DNA of 64,000 nucleotides from Siphonodentalium dalli (taxonomy: Eukaryota; Mollusca; Scaphopoda; Gadilida; Siphonodentaliidae), in NCBI GenBank assembly GCA_032622095.1, contig CP136061.1, forward strand, positions 93,493,345 to 93,557,344. Direction: 5' to 3'. Both the position numbers and the translations under genes were made by a program. Positions 36,569 through 45,899 of the stretch are shown piece by piece (the first letter of the stretch is position 1; every line of letters starts with the position of its first letter). The notes under the pieces were generated by a model that was not told where the DNA came from, ran no database searches, and saw nothing but the letters and a program-made list of their open reading frames with translations.

Positions 36569-37069
36569 GCCCGCAATTTGTCTGTTTGACCACGAGGCAG
36601 ACTAAATTACTGGCCCAAATCTCGAGAAATTAACAAACTTCAAAAATCGATATCTGATCACTCTGAGCTTTGATGTGTGGGTTCCTCGACTCGAATCAAA
36701 TATTTGTTATCCCCGAAGCCAGAGAAATAGTAATTTAGGGGTGCTTAATCGCATTGAGTACCTTTAAATTGTGATCGTCATGAGGCCTTTATCTTCACAT
36801 ATTAGTGGCAATCAAATCATGCGTCGTCGTAAAACACGAGAATCTTACGAAACACAAAGCGCTAAGCTATTACCCCGATAATGTTCAGCATAATTAAGCT
36901 CAAAATAATCATGACATGAAGACCCTTAATCCACTATACTGCTAATCACAAGCAAGATTAAAGCATAATTATTTACTAATAATTATATGTCGTCGTTCAT
37001 TATGCCAAATGTGTCTAATGTGGCTTTGTGATCGAAGACATGATTGACCCCATGTAGTTTCGGGTCTCT
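36569..37069. repeat. Dispersed-repeat fragment and upstream region of the Toll-like receptor
   Basis: About 36,600-36,740 is the reverse complement of about 61,895-62,050, with shared TCACTCTGAGCTTTGATG and GTTCCTCGACTCGAAT segments. Beyond this nothing is recognised. The last part should hold the promoter or first intron of the receptor gene. Confidence 0.6.
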
Positions 37070-37100
37070 GTGGCTCCACTTTATTATATAGTCTTAAACT

Positions 37101-37112
37101 TTCTTTGCAGCG
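37101..37112 (+). promoter_or_regulatory. Splice acceptor just upstream of the receptor start codon
   Basis: A TTCTTTGCAG pyrimidine tract with AG ends at 37,110, three bases before the ATG. This indicates an intron in the 5' untranslated region, so the promoter lies further upstream. Confidence 0.6.
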
Positions 37113-39488
37113 ATGAAGACGATGCTGTCATCTTTGTGTACGCTCGCATTCTTCCTGACTTCAATCGATTATACGCGGGTAAATGCTGTTCAATGCATCA
37201 ACTTTTTAAACTGCACTGTCACCAAAGAGACGAAATACGGGATACGTGGCTTAAATGTTGACTGCCGCAACAGAAACTTCTATAGCGTCCCGAAACATAT
37301 ACCAAATAACACTCTCACATTGGACCTGAGTTGGAACAAAATTAAATATCTACATAATTCCTTCTACGGGCTCAGATTGTTACGAGAGTTGAGTTTGACG
37401 AGAAATGACATGTATGGTATGGAAGCTGGAACATTCTACGGATTACCAAACCTAATAACCCTTTATCTTTCCCGCAATAGACTTGAATTGGAGAACTCCA
37501 CCTATCATACTGGTGTATTCAAGCCTATGGGCGGTCTTAATGAGCTTGAGTTGGCGAAGAATTCTAGTAATTTCCTCAGCCAATATTTTCCTTGCGAGGC
37601 CATTACGTCTCTATCGGAACTTAAGACACTCTCTATCGACGGAAGACAGAACATGACATTCTGTCCTGAAATGAAAAAGCTGACCAAACTCAGATTCCTA
37701 TCTCTGGGTGAATCGATCGGATTTTGCAACCTTGTGAATATAGGCGAAGACTTTTTCGACAATATTCCGATGATAAGTTTGGTCAGATTACTGTATTGTG
37801 GATTGCAGACTGTTCACCCCAAAGCTTTCTCGAAGCTGAGCGCACTAGTCAATTTGGATATATCGAAGAATGAGGACCTGGGGTTCAAAGGACTTGGGCA
37901 TGTTCTGTGTGGACTCAGTCTTTCGAGAAACCGAACGCTGCAAACATTGCGAGCCACTCGGCTTCGGTCACCATACGGAATTGGCACGACTGTACGAACC
38001 AGTGATTTGGTTTGCTTGAAGTCATTGCCGCTAAGATCAATTTTAATTGGAAACAACGCCATAGAACAATTCGAAACAAAATCGATAGCCCAATGCTTCC
38101 CAAGCACCCTGGAGGAGTTGAATTTGGACGGAAACCGGTTACTAAGCAATAATATTTTAACGGAATTAAGAAACTTACCGCTTTTAGGGAAAATTTCGTA
38201 TACGATATCGCAAATGAACTCGATTTTCCCCAAATTTGACTTCAATCTGAGTTCTGCGACGCACGAGTTAAGACTTACCGAAGGAAACTTAAGGTATTGG
38301 AAATCTCCTGCTCCTTTCATGCAATATTTGAAGACGCTTGATATGGGCAGAAACTATGCAACAAGCATAAGCCCAGATTTCTTTGACATGGGAGTTAATA
38401 TCGTAAAACTGAATTTAAGAAAGAATCTTCTTGGACTTAGCGGCATTGGTGTTCGAATTTTTAAACGAATGTCTTCTCTTGAAACTCTCACATTGACGTC
38501 CAACGTGATAGAAAATCTTGATTACGATACATTTATCAACCAGAAGAAGATGAAGGTTCTCATGCTATCACATAATAGACTAACGTCGTGGGAACCAACA
38601 GTTAGTCATATGTCTGGTTTACAGCTTGTCGATTTGAGCAACAACTACATAACGACCATCAATCCAGAGGCACGACAAGAGTTCGACGCTCGTGGAAAAA
38701 ACTTTACACTTAATCTCAATGGGAACACACTCGATTGTTCTTGTGATAATATTGAATTCCTGCAATGGCTCCAGAAGGAATCTATCAACTTCGCAAACAT
38801 GAATCGGTATAAGTGTCGGTGCGATCTAAATGACTCTGGGTTATGTCAGTTCTCCGACTTAGACTGGATTGTCAAACGTCTTCAACTTCAATGTCAGTCT
38901 TATTGGGCATTCACACTTGTTGGTTCTCTTGGAATTATTCTTGCTTCAGCCGCCGTTGTTGGGGCAACAATTTTGCGTTATCAATGGAAACTCCGCTATT
39001 TGTATTACTTGTCCAAAACAAAATACACAGGAAGTGTTAACTCAGTTGGAACATTTGTTCGCGATGCATACTTATCTTATGCAGACGAAGATGTCGACTT
39101 CGTAATCAACAGACTTATACCGGAACTGGAGGATAGTAGAGGTCTCAAACTATGCGTGCGTCATCGGGAGTTTTTACCGGGCGTCGCTATAGCGGAAAAT
39201 ATAACAAATTGGATTCATTCTACAAAGCGGACCATAATTATCATGAGCATGGATTTTTTAAGAAATAAATGGTGTATGTTTGAAATGAACATAGCCAGAA
39301 TGGACAACATGTACAGAGGACGTGACGTCATTCTGCTGCTGCATTACAAACCGGTGCCTCAGAATGAAATTCCACCGGAAGTGAGGTCACTCGAGGAACT
39401 TGACCAGTACATGACATTTAATTTCTTCGCCGAAAATCCTTCCGCCGAGTTATTGAACAGGCTTCATGATGCGATCGTCAGTGATTGA
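37113..39488 (+). CDS. Toll-like receptor, single coding exon
   Basis: This encodes a 791-residue type I membrane receptor of the Toll-like family. Such receptors detect microbial or damage ligands outside the cell, or in endosomes, and signal through cytosolic TIR adaptors. Order seen: signal peptide (about 1-25), Cys-rich N-cap (CINFLNCT and DCRNRNFYSVP), many leucine-rich repeats (about 60-530), one C-terminal cysteine cap (CSCDNIEFLQWL with CRC, about 540-590), one transmembrane helix (about 595-620) and a TIR domain (about 648-791). TIR box 1 is DAYLSYADEDVDF, box 2 is RHREFLPGVAIAENI, and FNFFAENP lies near the end. A single cysteine cap makes it the vertebrate-like sccTLR type, not the multi-cap Drosophila Toll type. 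The coding region is uninterrupted. Ligand and orthologue cannot be assigned. Confidence 0.93.
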   Translation: MKTMLSSLCTLAFFLTSIDYTRVNAVQCINFLNCTVTKETKYGIRGLNVDCRNRNFYSVPKHIPNNTLTLDLSWNKIKYLHNSFYGLRLLRELSLTRNDMYGMEAGTFYGLPNLITLYLSRNRLELENSTYHTGVFKPMGGLNELELAKNSSNFLSQYFPCEAITSLSELKTLSIDGRQNMTFCPEMKKLTKLRFLSLGESIGFCNLVNIGEDFFDNIPMISLVRLLYCGLQTVHPKAFSKLSALVNLDISKNEDLGFKGLGHVLCGLSLSRNRTLQTLRATRLRSPYGIGTTVRTSDLVCLKSLPLRSILIGNNAIEQFETKSIAQCFPSTLEELNLDGNRLLSNNILTELRNLPLLGKISYTISQMNSIFPKFDFNLSSATHELRLTEGNLRYWKSPAPFMQYLKTLDMGRNYATSISPDFFDMGVNIVKLNLRKNLLGLSGIGVRIFKRMSSLETLTLTSNVIENLDYDTFINQKKMKVLMLSHNRLTSWEPTVSHMSGLQLVDLSNNYITTINPEARQEFDARGKNFTLNLNGNTLDCSCDNIEFLQWLQKESINFANMNRYKCRCDLNDSGLCQFSDLDWIVKRLQLQCQSYWAFTLVGSLGIILASAAVVGATILRYQWKLRYLYYLSKTKYTGSVNSVGTFVRDAYLSYADEDVDFVINRLIPELEDSRGLKLCVRHREFLPGVAIAENITNWIHSTKRTIIIMSMDFLRNKWCMFEMNIARMDNMYRGRDVILLLHYKPVPQNEIPPEVRSLEELDQYMTFNFFAENPSAELLNRLHDAIVSD

Positions 39489-39504
39489 ATCAACGCACGC
39501 GTAT

Positions 39505-39860
39505 TGGTATATGTTGGAAATGAACCATGATTGCCAGAATTGACAAAAAGTAAAGTGGGCGTGACGTCATTCTACTGCTGCAATACAGATAGATCCCCAT
39601 CCATATAGCCTGGCTCAGATGTGAAACACTACGACGCCATCGCTCTGTAATTGCCCACCCATAATAACGACGCCCAAAGCAGAGCCATGACAAGGTTTAT
39701 AGTCTGGGGACCAGTCAACACTACATCCCGTTGTTTCAGTATGTCATTTAACTGTATGTATACTCACCGAAAATCCTTCCGCCGATTTGAACAGACACCA
39801 CGATTCGATCGTCATTTCATTTAACCAACGCATGCGTATTGGTTGGATCATGTATATAGA
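39505..39860 (+). pseudogene. Degenerate duplicate of the receptor's TIR end
   Basis: About 39,505-39,612 resembles receptor positions 39,278-39,380 (GTGACGTCATTCT and flanks). About 39,738-39,860 resembles 39,403-39,515, including CGAAAATCCTTCCGCCGA and the sequence after the stop codon (CAACGCA-GCGTATTGGT). Order is kept, but ~125 bp without match lies between. Frames are broken. It is a relic of a tandem duplication covering at least the 3' end of the gene and its downstream flank. Confidence 0.8.
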
Positions 39861-41873
39861 GTTTAAACATTAGTATTCGCCATATAAATACATACATTCG
39901 GCAACGACATTGAAGAACAATTGCGAGCCAATTATATGATAGGCCTACTTCTATCCCGATTACCATCAACTCAAGTGAAAAAAATGGACATGGCATTACA
40001 CAATGTTATATCATTAACGCCACCGGTGTATACTGTTCTACAAATGTTAAAAATCTGTGGTCCTATGTGCATTTTATAAATAGATAATTGTTTTTTCCGG
40101 TTATTTTGGGACGCGTTAAAGTTGTACTGCGACCCCGAGTCCGGTAAAAGCTGTAGTTGGAATGTCCAAGTTCGTGAAAGTTCTATTGACTATGCATATA
40201 TATGATTTGAGAAGCTTTATTGTTTTAGGATATTGTAGAAAGACTAATCTGACCGTGTCAAATTGAGCTATAGCGATGTGATATCTCGCAGGACAACACC
40301 TTTCGGATTTTCGTGGGGTGTGTATTCGATGGATGTCTTATAGTTGCAGTATGTAACTATTATGACCGTTCGATGTTTATGTATGAACAATGGCTGGGCC
40401 ATGCACACTTGAAGATTTTATGGCGGGAACACAATTTTTTATCCGCATTTAGAAGCTTTCTGGTTTGGTGAATGAAAAACTTGCAGTATAAGCCGTAGTT
40501 TTTTGTAATAATTTGAAGGATTAGTTGTTTTAACGCAATTCTGAGGAGGTGTATTCATGTAACCAATATATTTTATATTATAATTTATATTTATGGATAA
40601 TAATATGATCTTGGGGGCGTTACCATTTCTGACTGTGGTTTTCCTGTATATATGTGTATAGGTTCTGGTCACGCCGGCCAACATGCTGTGTTCATAAAGC
40701 TAACGGGGAAAACCAGTATCGTGTTCCTCAGACTTGTGTTGACTGTTGGCACCTTAGTTAGGATTATTATTTTTCTCAAAAAATGATAAAAACATAGCAT
40801 TTTGACTGTTAAGAACATAAGCTAGTTTATTTTTAAAACAAGTTGATAGCTTATTTGTTCGGAAATATTCAATATTTGCCAGTCGGAGGTTCCTGGAATA
40901 CACAAGTCCATTCATCTAGAAGAATCCTCCGACTGTCAACTTTGGTCAGAATGTTAAAGCAAACAATCGTGAGTTTGGACACAAATAAGGTATCAGCTTG
41001 TTTGAAAATAGTACAGCATCTGCTCGTAGCTGCCAAAATACCATGTAATATATCATTTTATCACATAATTTGGCCATAAAAGCAGTTTCATAATTATCGG
41101 TAATAGACACGTTTAATATCAGCGCGTGCGATGACGTCACGGCGTTCTTCAAATAACTGTAGTTTATGATTGTTGTTTTCGATGAATATTGCGCGTTGCT
41201 TCGGGTTTATTTGATCATGTGATAAAAGGTATCTCAAACTCGTTTTATTTTATACGTAATTTATCAACCTCGTCCACGATATTCTATTTGAGCCTCGGTA
41301 AACCTCGGCTCAAATCGAATTTAGTGAACTCGGTTGATAAATTCCGTATAAAATAGAAACTCATGTGAGATCCTCTATATCCAAGTTTATTACCTTTTTC
41401 GTCGTTTCTGGTCGCGTTTGCGATCGTCTCGGCCATTTTGAATGCGTGATACTCATCAACTCGAAACCATGTGATTCCCCACCGCGAGTTCTCCAATAGT
41501 GTTGAAACTATTGTTATCGAGTGTTGAAAATATTGTTATCGAGTGTTGAAAATATTGTTATCGAGTGTTGAAAATATTATTATGTAAACAAAATTGTTTG
41601 CGGTGATTTGTCAACAAACCTTGCTTAAACAGTAAGTTAAAATATTTTAGTCTGAATTTGATTCTCAGAACATGTTTCAATTCTTTCACTTTTCCAATGT
41701 GTATTGTCAAGTTTTGATTAAACGTTGGTGTCTTATTGGTATAGTTGGACTTTATTGGTAGTTCTACTGTAACAGAAATGCATGTTTACACACCAATGGT
41801 TTAGACATGCGAAATCTCATGATCGGGGAGTTATTAATAATGAAATAAGAACAAAATCTATATATTTGTGGTT
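39861..41873. other. Intergenic DNA left of the Polinton
   Basis: It contains the inverted partner of the 3.1-kb repeat (about 40,385-40,690), a hairpin at about 41,236-41,355 with a GAGCC/GGCTC inner stem, and a 22-bp tandem repeat at about 41,498-41,582 (AGTGTTGAAAATATTGTTAT, about four copies). No gene. Confidence 0.6.
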
Positions 41874-41879
41874 GTGGTT
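41874..41879. repeat. Target-site duplication, left copy
   Basis: The six bases gtggtt immediately precede the element and are repeated at 59,953-59,958. A 6-bp duplication is the Polinton standard. Confidence 0.9.
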
Positions 41880-42281
41880 AGTAGTAACCGTGGCGCTATC
41901 CGGGCAATTCTATCGATTTTTTCCCCCTTTGTTTCATCCTATTGAGGGCCAATGGTAGGGGTTTATTATGGGTCCTTATTGTATTAGAGCCCCTCCTTTT
42001 CCTTCTCACTTATATGATAGGTAGAATGAATTAATGAAGCCCCTCCTTTTCGTTCTTAATTATTTGATAGGTTTTAATTAAAGTCGCTTTAATTATATGA
42101 TAGGGTGTTGAAACTCCTCCTTATTGGATCCAACAATGGCCACCATAATTGTCAGCAAGCCTAGTGCACCTTTTGAGAACAATGGAATCGTGCAGGTGTT
42201 TGGACATTTTGAAAACAATGGAATAGTGCACCTGGTTAGACCACGTGCTGACGCCTTGTTAATAATCCCGCCACAATTTTT
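41880..42281. repeat. Polinton left terminal inverted repeat
   Basis: It pairs with 59,574-59,952. The left copy holds a ~26-bp extra segment near 42,139-42,165. Elsewhere the arms look nearly identical. Confidence 0.93.
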
Positions 42282-42517
42282 TAGCGTCACCATGCTTCTC
42301 GTACACCGTTGAAAACAAAGGAATAGTGCACCTGTTAGACCGCGCGTTTTCGAAAGCGTGCCCAAACCTGACTAATTTATTCATCCATACCACACGTTCC
42401 CCGAACAATGGAATCCCGCCCTTAAATTATCATTATCAAATCCGGAAATCATACGAGAATCAATCAAAAACGACTTCCGGATTTTGATTGACATCTGATG
42501 GACAAACATATTTACGC

Positions 42518-42576
42518 TATAAAAGGTGCACCAACTTGTTATACTGAGCATTGATCTACACATCACCAGACAAATG
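42518..42576 (+). promoter_or_regulatory. TATA box and candidate 5' exon with splice donor
   Basis: TATAAAAGG at 42,518-42,526 is followed about 50 bp later by a good donor (AAAT|GTAAGT at 42,575/42,576). The polymerase start codon at 45,900 sits directly after an acceptor (TTATATTCAG). This leader may therefore splice over 3.3 kb to the polymerase, spanning the two minus-strand genes. A local polymerase promoter is an alternative. Confidence 0.4.
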
Positions 42577-42868
42577 TAAGTACATATTTAACAACAATAA
42601 TTCTAAAATGTATCAGTGAAACATCATATAATCACTACTGTTTTAATTTAAATAATATTGATCACTCTTTTAAATAGTTTCGAATTTAAAATAATTTATC
42701 ACTGTTTTCCAGAGTTGTTCTTTAACACTTTATCACCAAAAAAAAAAAGCGTTTGTCATATACCATTTTCACATGATCAATTTTAGAATTAATGATATTA
42801 AATACATTACCCCATCAAAAAGAATAACGCATTAATCCAGGTTAATTTTCTTTTATATACATAATGTT

Positions 42869-44396
42869 TTAGATCAACCGAGGTCTTTTTGTCTCTGGAC
42901 CCTCGTCTTCCTCACTTTCCTCACTTATTGTTATGATGTCGGTATCAGTTCCTATGCTCTCCACAGGCTCTCCTGCCTGTGGAGCATCTCGCTCCTCGTC
43001 CGATATCACTATTGTCATATCCTTATCGTCGTCTTCAATATACCAAGAGATGTTTATAAGTTCTACTGTGTCATCACTGAAATGCTGGAAAATAATAAAA
43101 TATAAAATATATTAGTTGTATTCAACCCCCAGTATATAAATCAATAAAGTGCTTAAAAATAATATCATTTGTTATTAAATAACCATAGGGTACTTAGAGA
43201 ACGAAATCAAAATTTTCAAACCTTGGCTGTGGTACAATCCGTTGAAATCATTTTTGAAATTATGGCAATGTCAGATTGAGTAGATGGGCGCGAAGCGCCC
43301 GGGATGGTCGAAAAGATCGAGTGACCTTCTCCTTCACCCTTCTCCTTCATCCTTATGACAATGTTTGTAATTCGCCACTTTATATACACCATCTATATTG
43401 AAACACGTTCATTTGACATTCAACTCAATGTTAACACACGTGTCAATGGCACGGCAAGCTGTTTTTCAACGAGCTAGACTTATTCACACCTAACAGGTAT
43501 CGCTGAGTGCTATACACACACACACACACTTAACGGTTCAAAAGAAAATGACATGCGAACATACCGAAAGCACAAACTTCCCCCGTCACAACAAACCCTC
43601 CGATTAATGGTGCAAATTACACATCTGAGTACTGTACACACAATGAAACATAGTTATTGTTCGCGCTTCAAAAGAAAATTGACACGCTAACATTCAGAAA
43701 TCACAAATTTCCCCAGTCATAACAAACCGCCGATTAATATTCAAATTACACAGCTGAGCTCTATACACACAATCAATTATGGTTATCGTTCGCGCTTCGA
43801 AGCAAAATTAACATGCGAACATACAGCAAGCAGGTCTGTGGACAAAAATTTCCAGTCGTAACAAATACCCCAGACTAAAGTTCAAAATACACTTACATTG
43901 TATTGGACCGCCTCCAACAGGCACATATCAGCTTCTGGGTGGGGGCTGATGGCCATAGAACTCTCTGGACCTATAAAAAATAAAAAAAATACACAATAAT
44001 TAATTCACGGTAATGATCATGTGAAACTGGTATATGAAAAAAAAGGCTTGCGTTGTAATTGACACGTGTTAAAGATCTTTATGTCTTACTTTAAATAAGT
44101 TCGTTATTATAAAGCTGATTAAATACGGTCTTAAATACAGTTATGTCTTAATGATGTTACCATTTTAAAATAAATCGTTATAAAATAAAGAGTGGTTTGT
44201 TTTCTTAACAATTCTCTTATAAAATAAAGAGTGGTTTGTTATATGTTAAATATATACAAATGTTACTTTTAAAAAATAAATCGTTATAAAATAAAGAGCG
44301 TTTACTTACATCATCTTTAGGCGCTGCTTGTACTTCAGGCGCTGCTTGCATCACTGGGGATACTGCAGACTCCATTGGGGGTGCTGCAGACTCCAT
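42869..44396 (-). CDS. Acidic protein with SUMO-interaction-like motifs, four-exon model
   Basis: Unrecognised family. Exons in transcript order: 44,396-44,310 (29 codons, donor GATGAT|GTAAGT), 43,970-43,897 (acceptor TTTATAG, donor GTAAGT), about 43,349-43,222, and 43,084-42,869 (acceptor TTTTCCAG). Reading phases can be joined across all three introns; the acceptor of exon 3 is the weakest call. The last exon encodes 71 residues with MTIVISDEERD and DIITISEESEEDEG, hydrophobic Ile/Val runs followed by Ser and acids as in SUMO-interacting motifs, and ends with a basic KRPRLI possible nuclear signal. Exon 1 is Ala/Pro-rich with an MES repeat. CCAAT and TATA boxes precede it. Nuclear action on SUMO-linked host defences is an inference. 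Exon 3 carries the 62-bp block also found at 1.86 kb. Confidence 0.5.
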
Positions 44397-44450
44397 AACG
44401 GTTTTTTTTAGGCGTTGAGGTAAACATAGTTAATCATAAAATATTATGTG

Positions 44451-44501
44451 TTTCCAATATATATATACCATCAATGAATCACGCCTTAATCTTTTGATTG
44501 G
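44451..44501 (-). promoter_or_regulatory. TATA and CCAAT boxes for the acidic-protein gene
   Basis: A TATATATATA run (44,455-44,468) lies about 60-70 bp upstream of the start codon, with an inverted CCAAT (ATTGG, 44,497-44,501) behind it on the minus strand. Confidence 0.5.
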
Positions 44502-44732
44502 TTATTTTTTTTTGGGGGGTAGATGATAACGGGAGGTGGAGACAAACGCTCTATAGAATACGCCAATCTCGTTTTGAAAATGGTTATAACACAGTGATTT
44601 AGCGCTCTATAGAATACGCCAAATCTCGTTTTGAAAATGGTTATAACACAGTGATTCAAAAGCTAACTGCATGCGTTTAAACTTGAACACGACGGGCTTG
44701 TATTCTAAACAACAAACGATGAAGGTACAATT

Positions 44733-45016
44733 AAAATATTTTATTTCAAAAATCCATCATTGTGTCTGAACTGCATATTTCATATATTACTAGTCCTGCC
44801 CCAGTGTTTGGTGTGGGGGGTATAATAAAATCCTTAAAGTGTTTTATAGCGTCCGAAATGTCACGTTTCAGCTCACAAAGTCTGGAACTCTGTAACAGAT
44901 ACACAACATAAAATCGTTAAAGTGTGTTATAGCGTACAAAATGTCACGTTTCAGCTCACATAAAGTTTGGAACTCTGTAACAGATACACAATTTACAAGC
45001 TTCATTGATTTTATTT
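44733..45016 (-). repeat. Duplicated 3' fragments of the PC4-like gene
   Basis: Two partial copies of the end of the PC4-like gene lie directly downstream: about 44,855-44,900 and 44,930-44,990. Both encode the segment TEFQTLCELKRDI. A segment like TCCGTCATTGTGTCGGAACT is repeated at about 44,750 and 45,026. They are open in part but lack the rest of the domain. Confidence 0.75.
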
Positions 45017-45502
45017 TCAAAAATCCGTCATTGTGTCGGAACTGCATATAACACAAGCTATTAACGATTCTTGGTCCGGATGAGAGAAGGAACATGGGAT
45101 AAAATCCTTATAGTCAGGAATATAGTCCGAAATGTCACGTTTCAGCTCACATAAAGTCTGGAATTCTGTAATAGTCAGGCAAATACCACGCTTCGTTGGG
45201 CTCAGTTCATTACTATCGTCTCTGTAATACGTTCGTACATGCACCAATTTAAAGTCCTCGCTATATGATAAAAATGTCTTTCGTCCAATATGAAACTGTG
45301 CAGATTTTCCGTCACATATAGCAGTCTGCAAATCTTCAATGTATAAACATAAGTTATACCAAAGGTTTTTGTCCAATGAAACACCCTTCAAAGTCGGAGT
45401 GATGCCATTCAACCATCTGCGTATGTCAATACGAATTTCCCCTTTAAATTCACTGACATTAACGAATTTCTGAGCTCCGATCTGGTGCGTTAAACATGCC
45501 AT
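45017..45502 (-). CDS. PC4/Sub1-like protein with two PC4-type domains
   Basis: 161 residues. PC4 (Sub1) proteins bind single-stranded or melted DNA and act as RNA polymerase II coactivators; some viruses and phages carry relatives. Domain 1 (about 10-55) reads KFVNVSEFKGEIRIDIRRW then PTLKGVSLDKNLWYNL. Domain 2 (about 85-125) reads LVHVRTYYRDDSNELSP then TKRGICLTITEFQTLCELK. Both follow the PC4 pattern: a V-x-(V/I)-R strand, a variable loop, P-x-x-(K/R)G-(I/V)-x-L, then an amphipathic helix. A tandem pair could form the usual dimeric fold in one chain. The gene diverges from the polymerase, sharing a ~400-bp intergenic region. It is assigned by pattern recognition, so a profile search is needed. 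No usual Polinton core gene has this fold. Confidence 0.72.
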   Translation of the reverse strand: MACLTHQIGAQKFVNVSEFKGEIRIDIRRWLNGITPTLKGVSLDKNLWYNLCLYIEDLQTAICDGKSAQFHIGRKTFLSYSEDFKLVHVRTYYRDDSNELSPTKRGICLTITEFQTLCELKRDISDYIPDYKDFIPCSFSHPDQESLIACVICSSDTMTDF

Positions 45503-45899
45503 AGTTATGTATTTCGTAATGGAAAATATATCTTCATAACATTATTATATAGTATCTCTCAACCAATCAGAAACGCCGCTCAACCTTTAGACGACAAGTT
45601 ATTGATTTATTTTAAAAACGTGTTTCTTATCAAACAAAGAAAAACGCGCTCTCAACCGTTAGACAACAATAGTTATTGATTTATTTTAAAAACGTGTTGA
45701 AACACGTTATCAAAAGCGCGCATCACCGTGTGTAATTAATGTTTATTGTTTATTATTATCAACCAATTAAAATCCCCCAAAACTCAACCGTGAGTCGTCG
45801 ATCTATAAAACGTGACCAATCAAAATCGTTATGAGTTCCGCAATATATATAAACGAAAAAAAGTATACTTAGTTCACACTATGTTTATTTTATATTCAG
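45503..45899. promoter_or_regulatory. Divergent promoter region of PC4-like and polymerase genes
   Basis: The minus side has a TATATAAT-like box (about 45,545) and CCAAT at 45,563-45,567, inverted relative to the PC4-like gene. The plus side has CCAAT at 45,763 and 45,816 and ATATATAAACG at 45,844-45,854. A ~55-bp segment with TTATTGATTTATTTTAAAAA is present twice (about 45,599 and 45,672). Confidence 0.55.
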
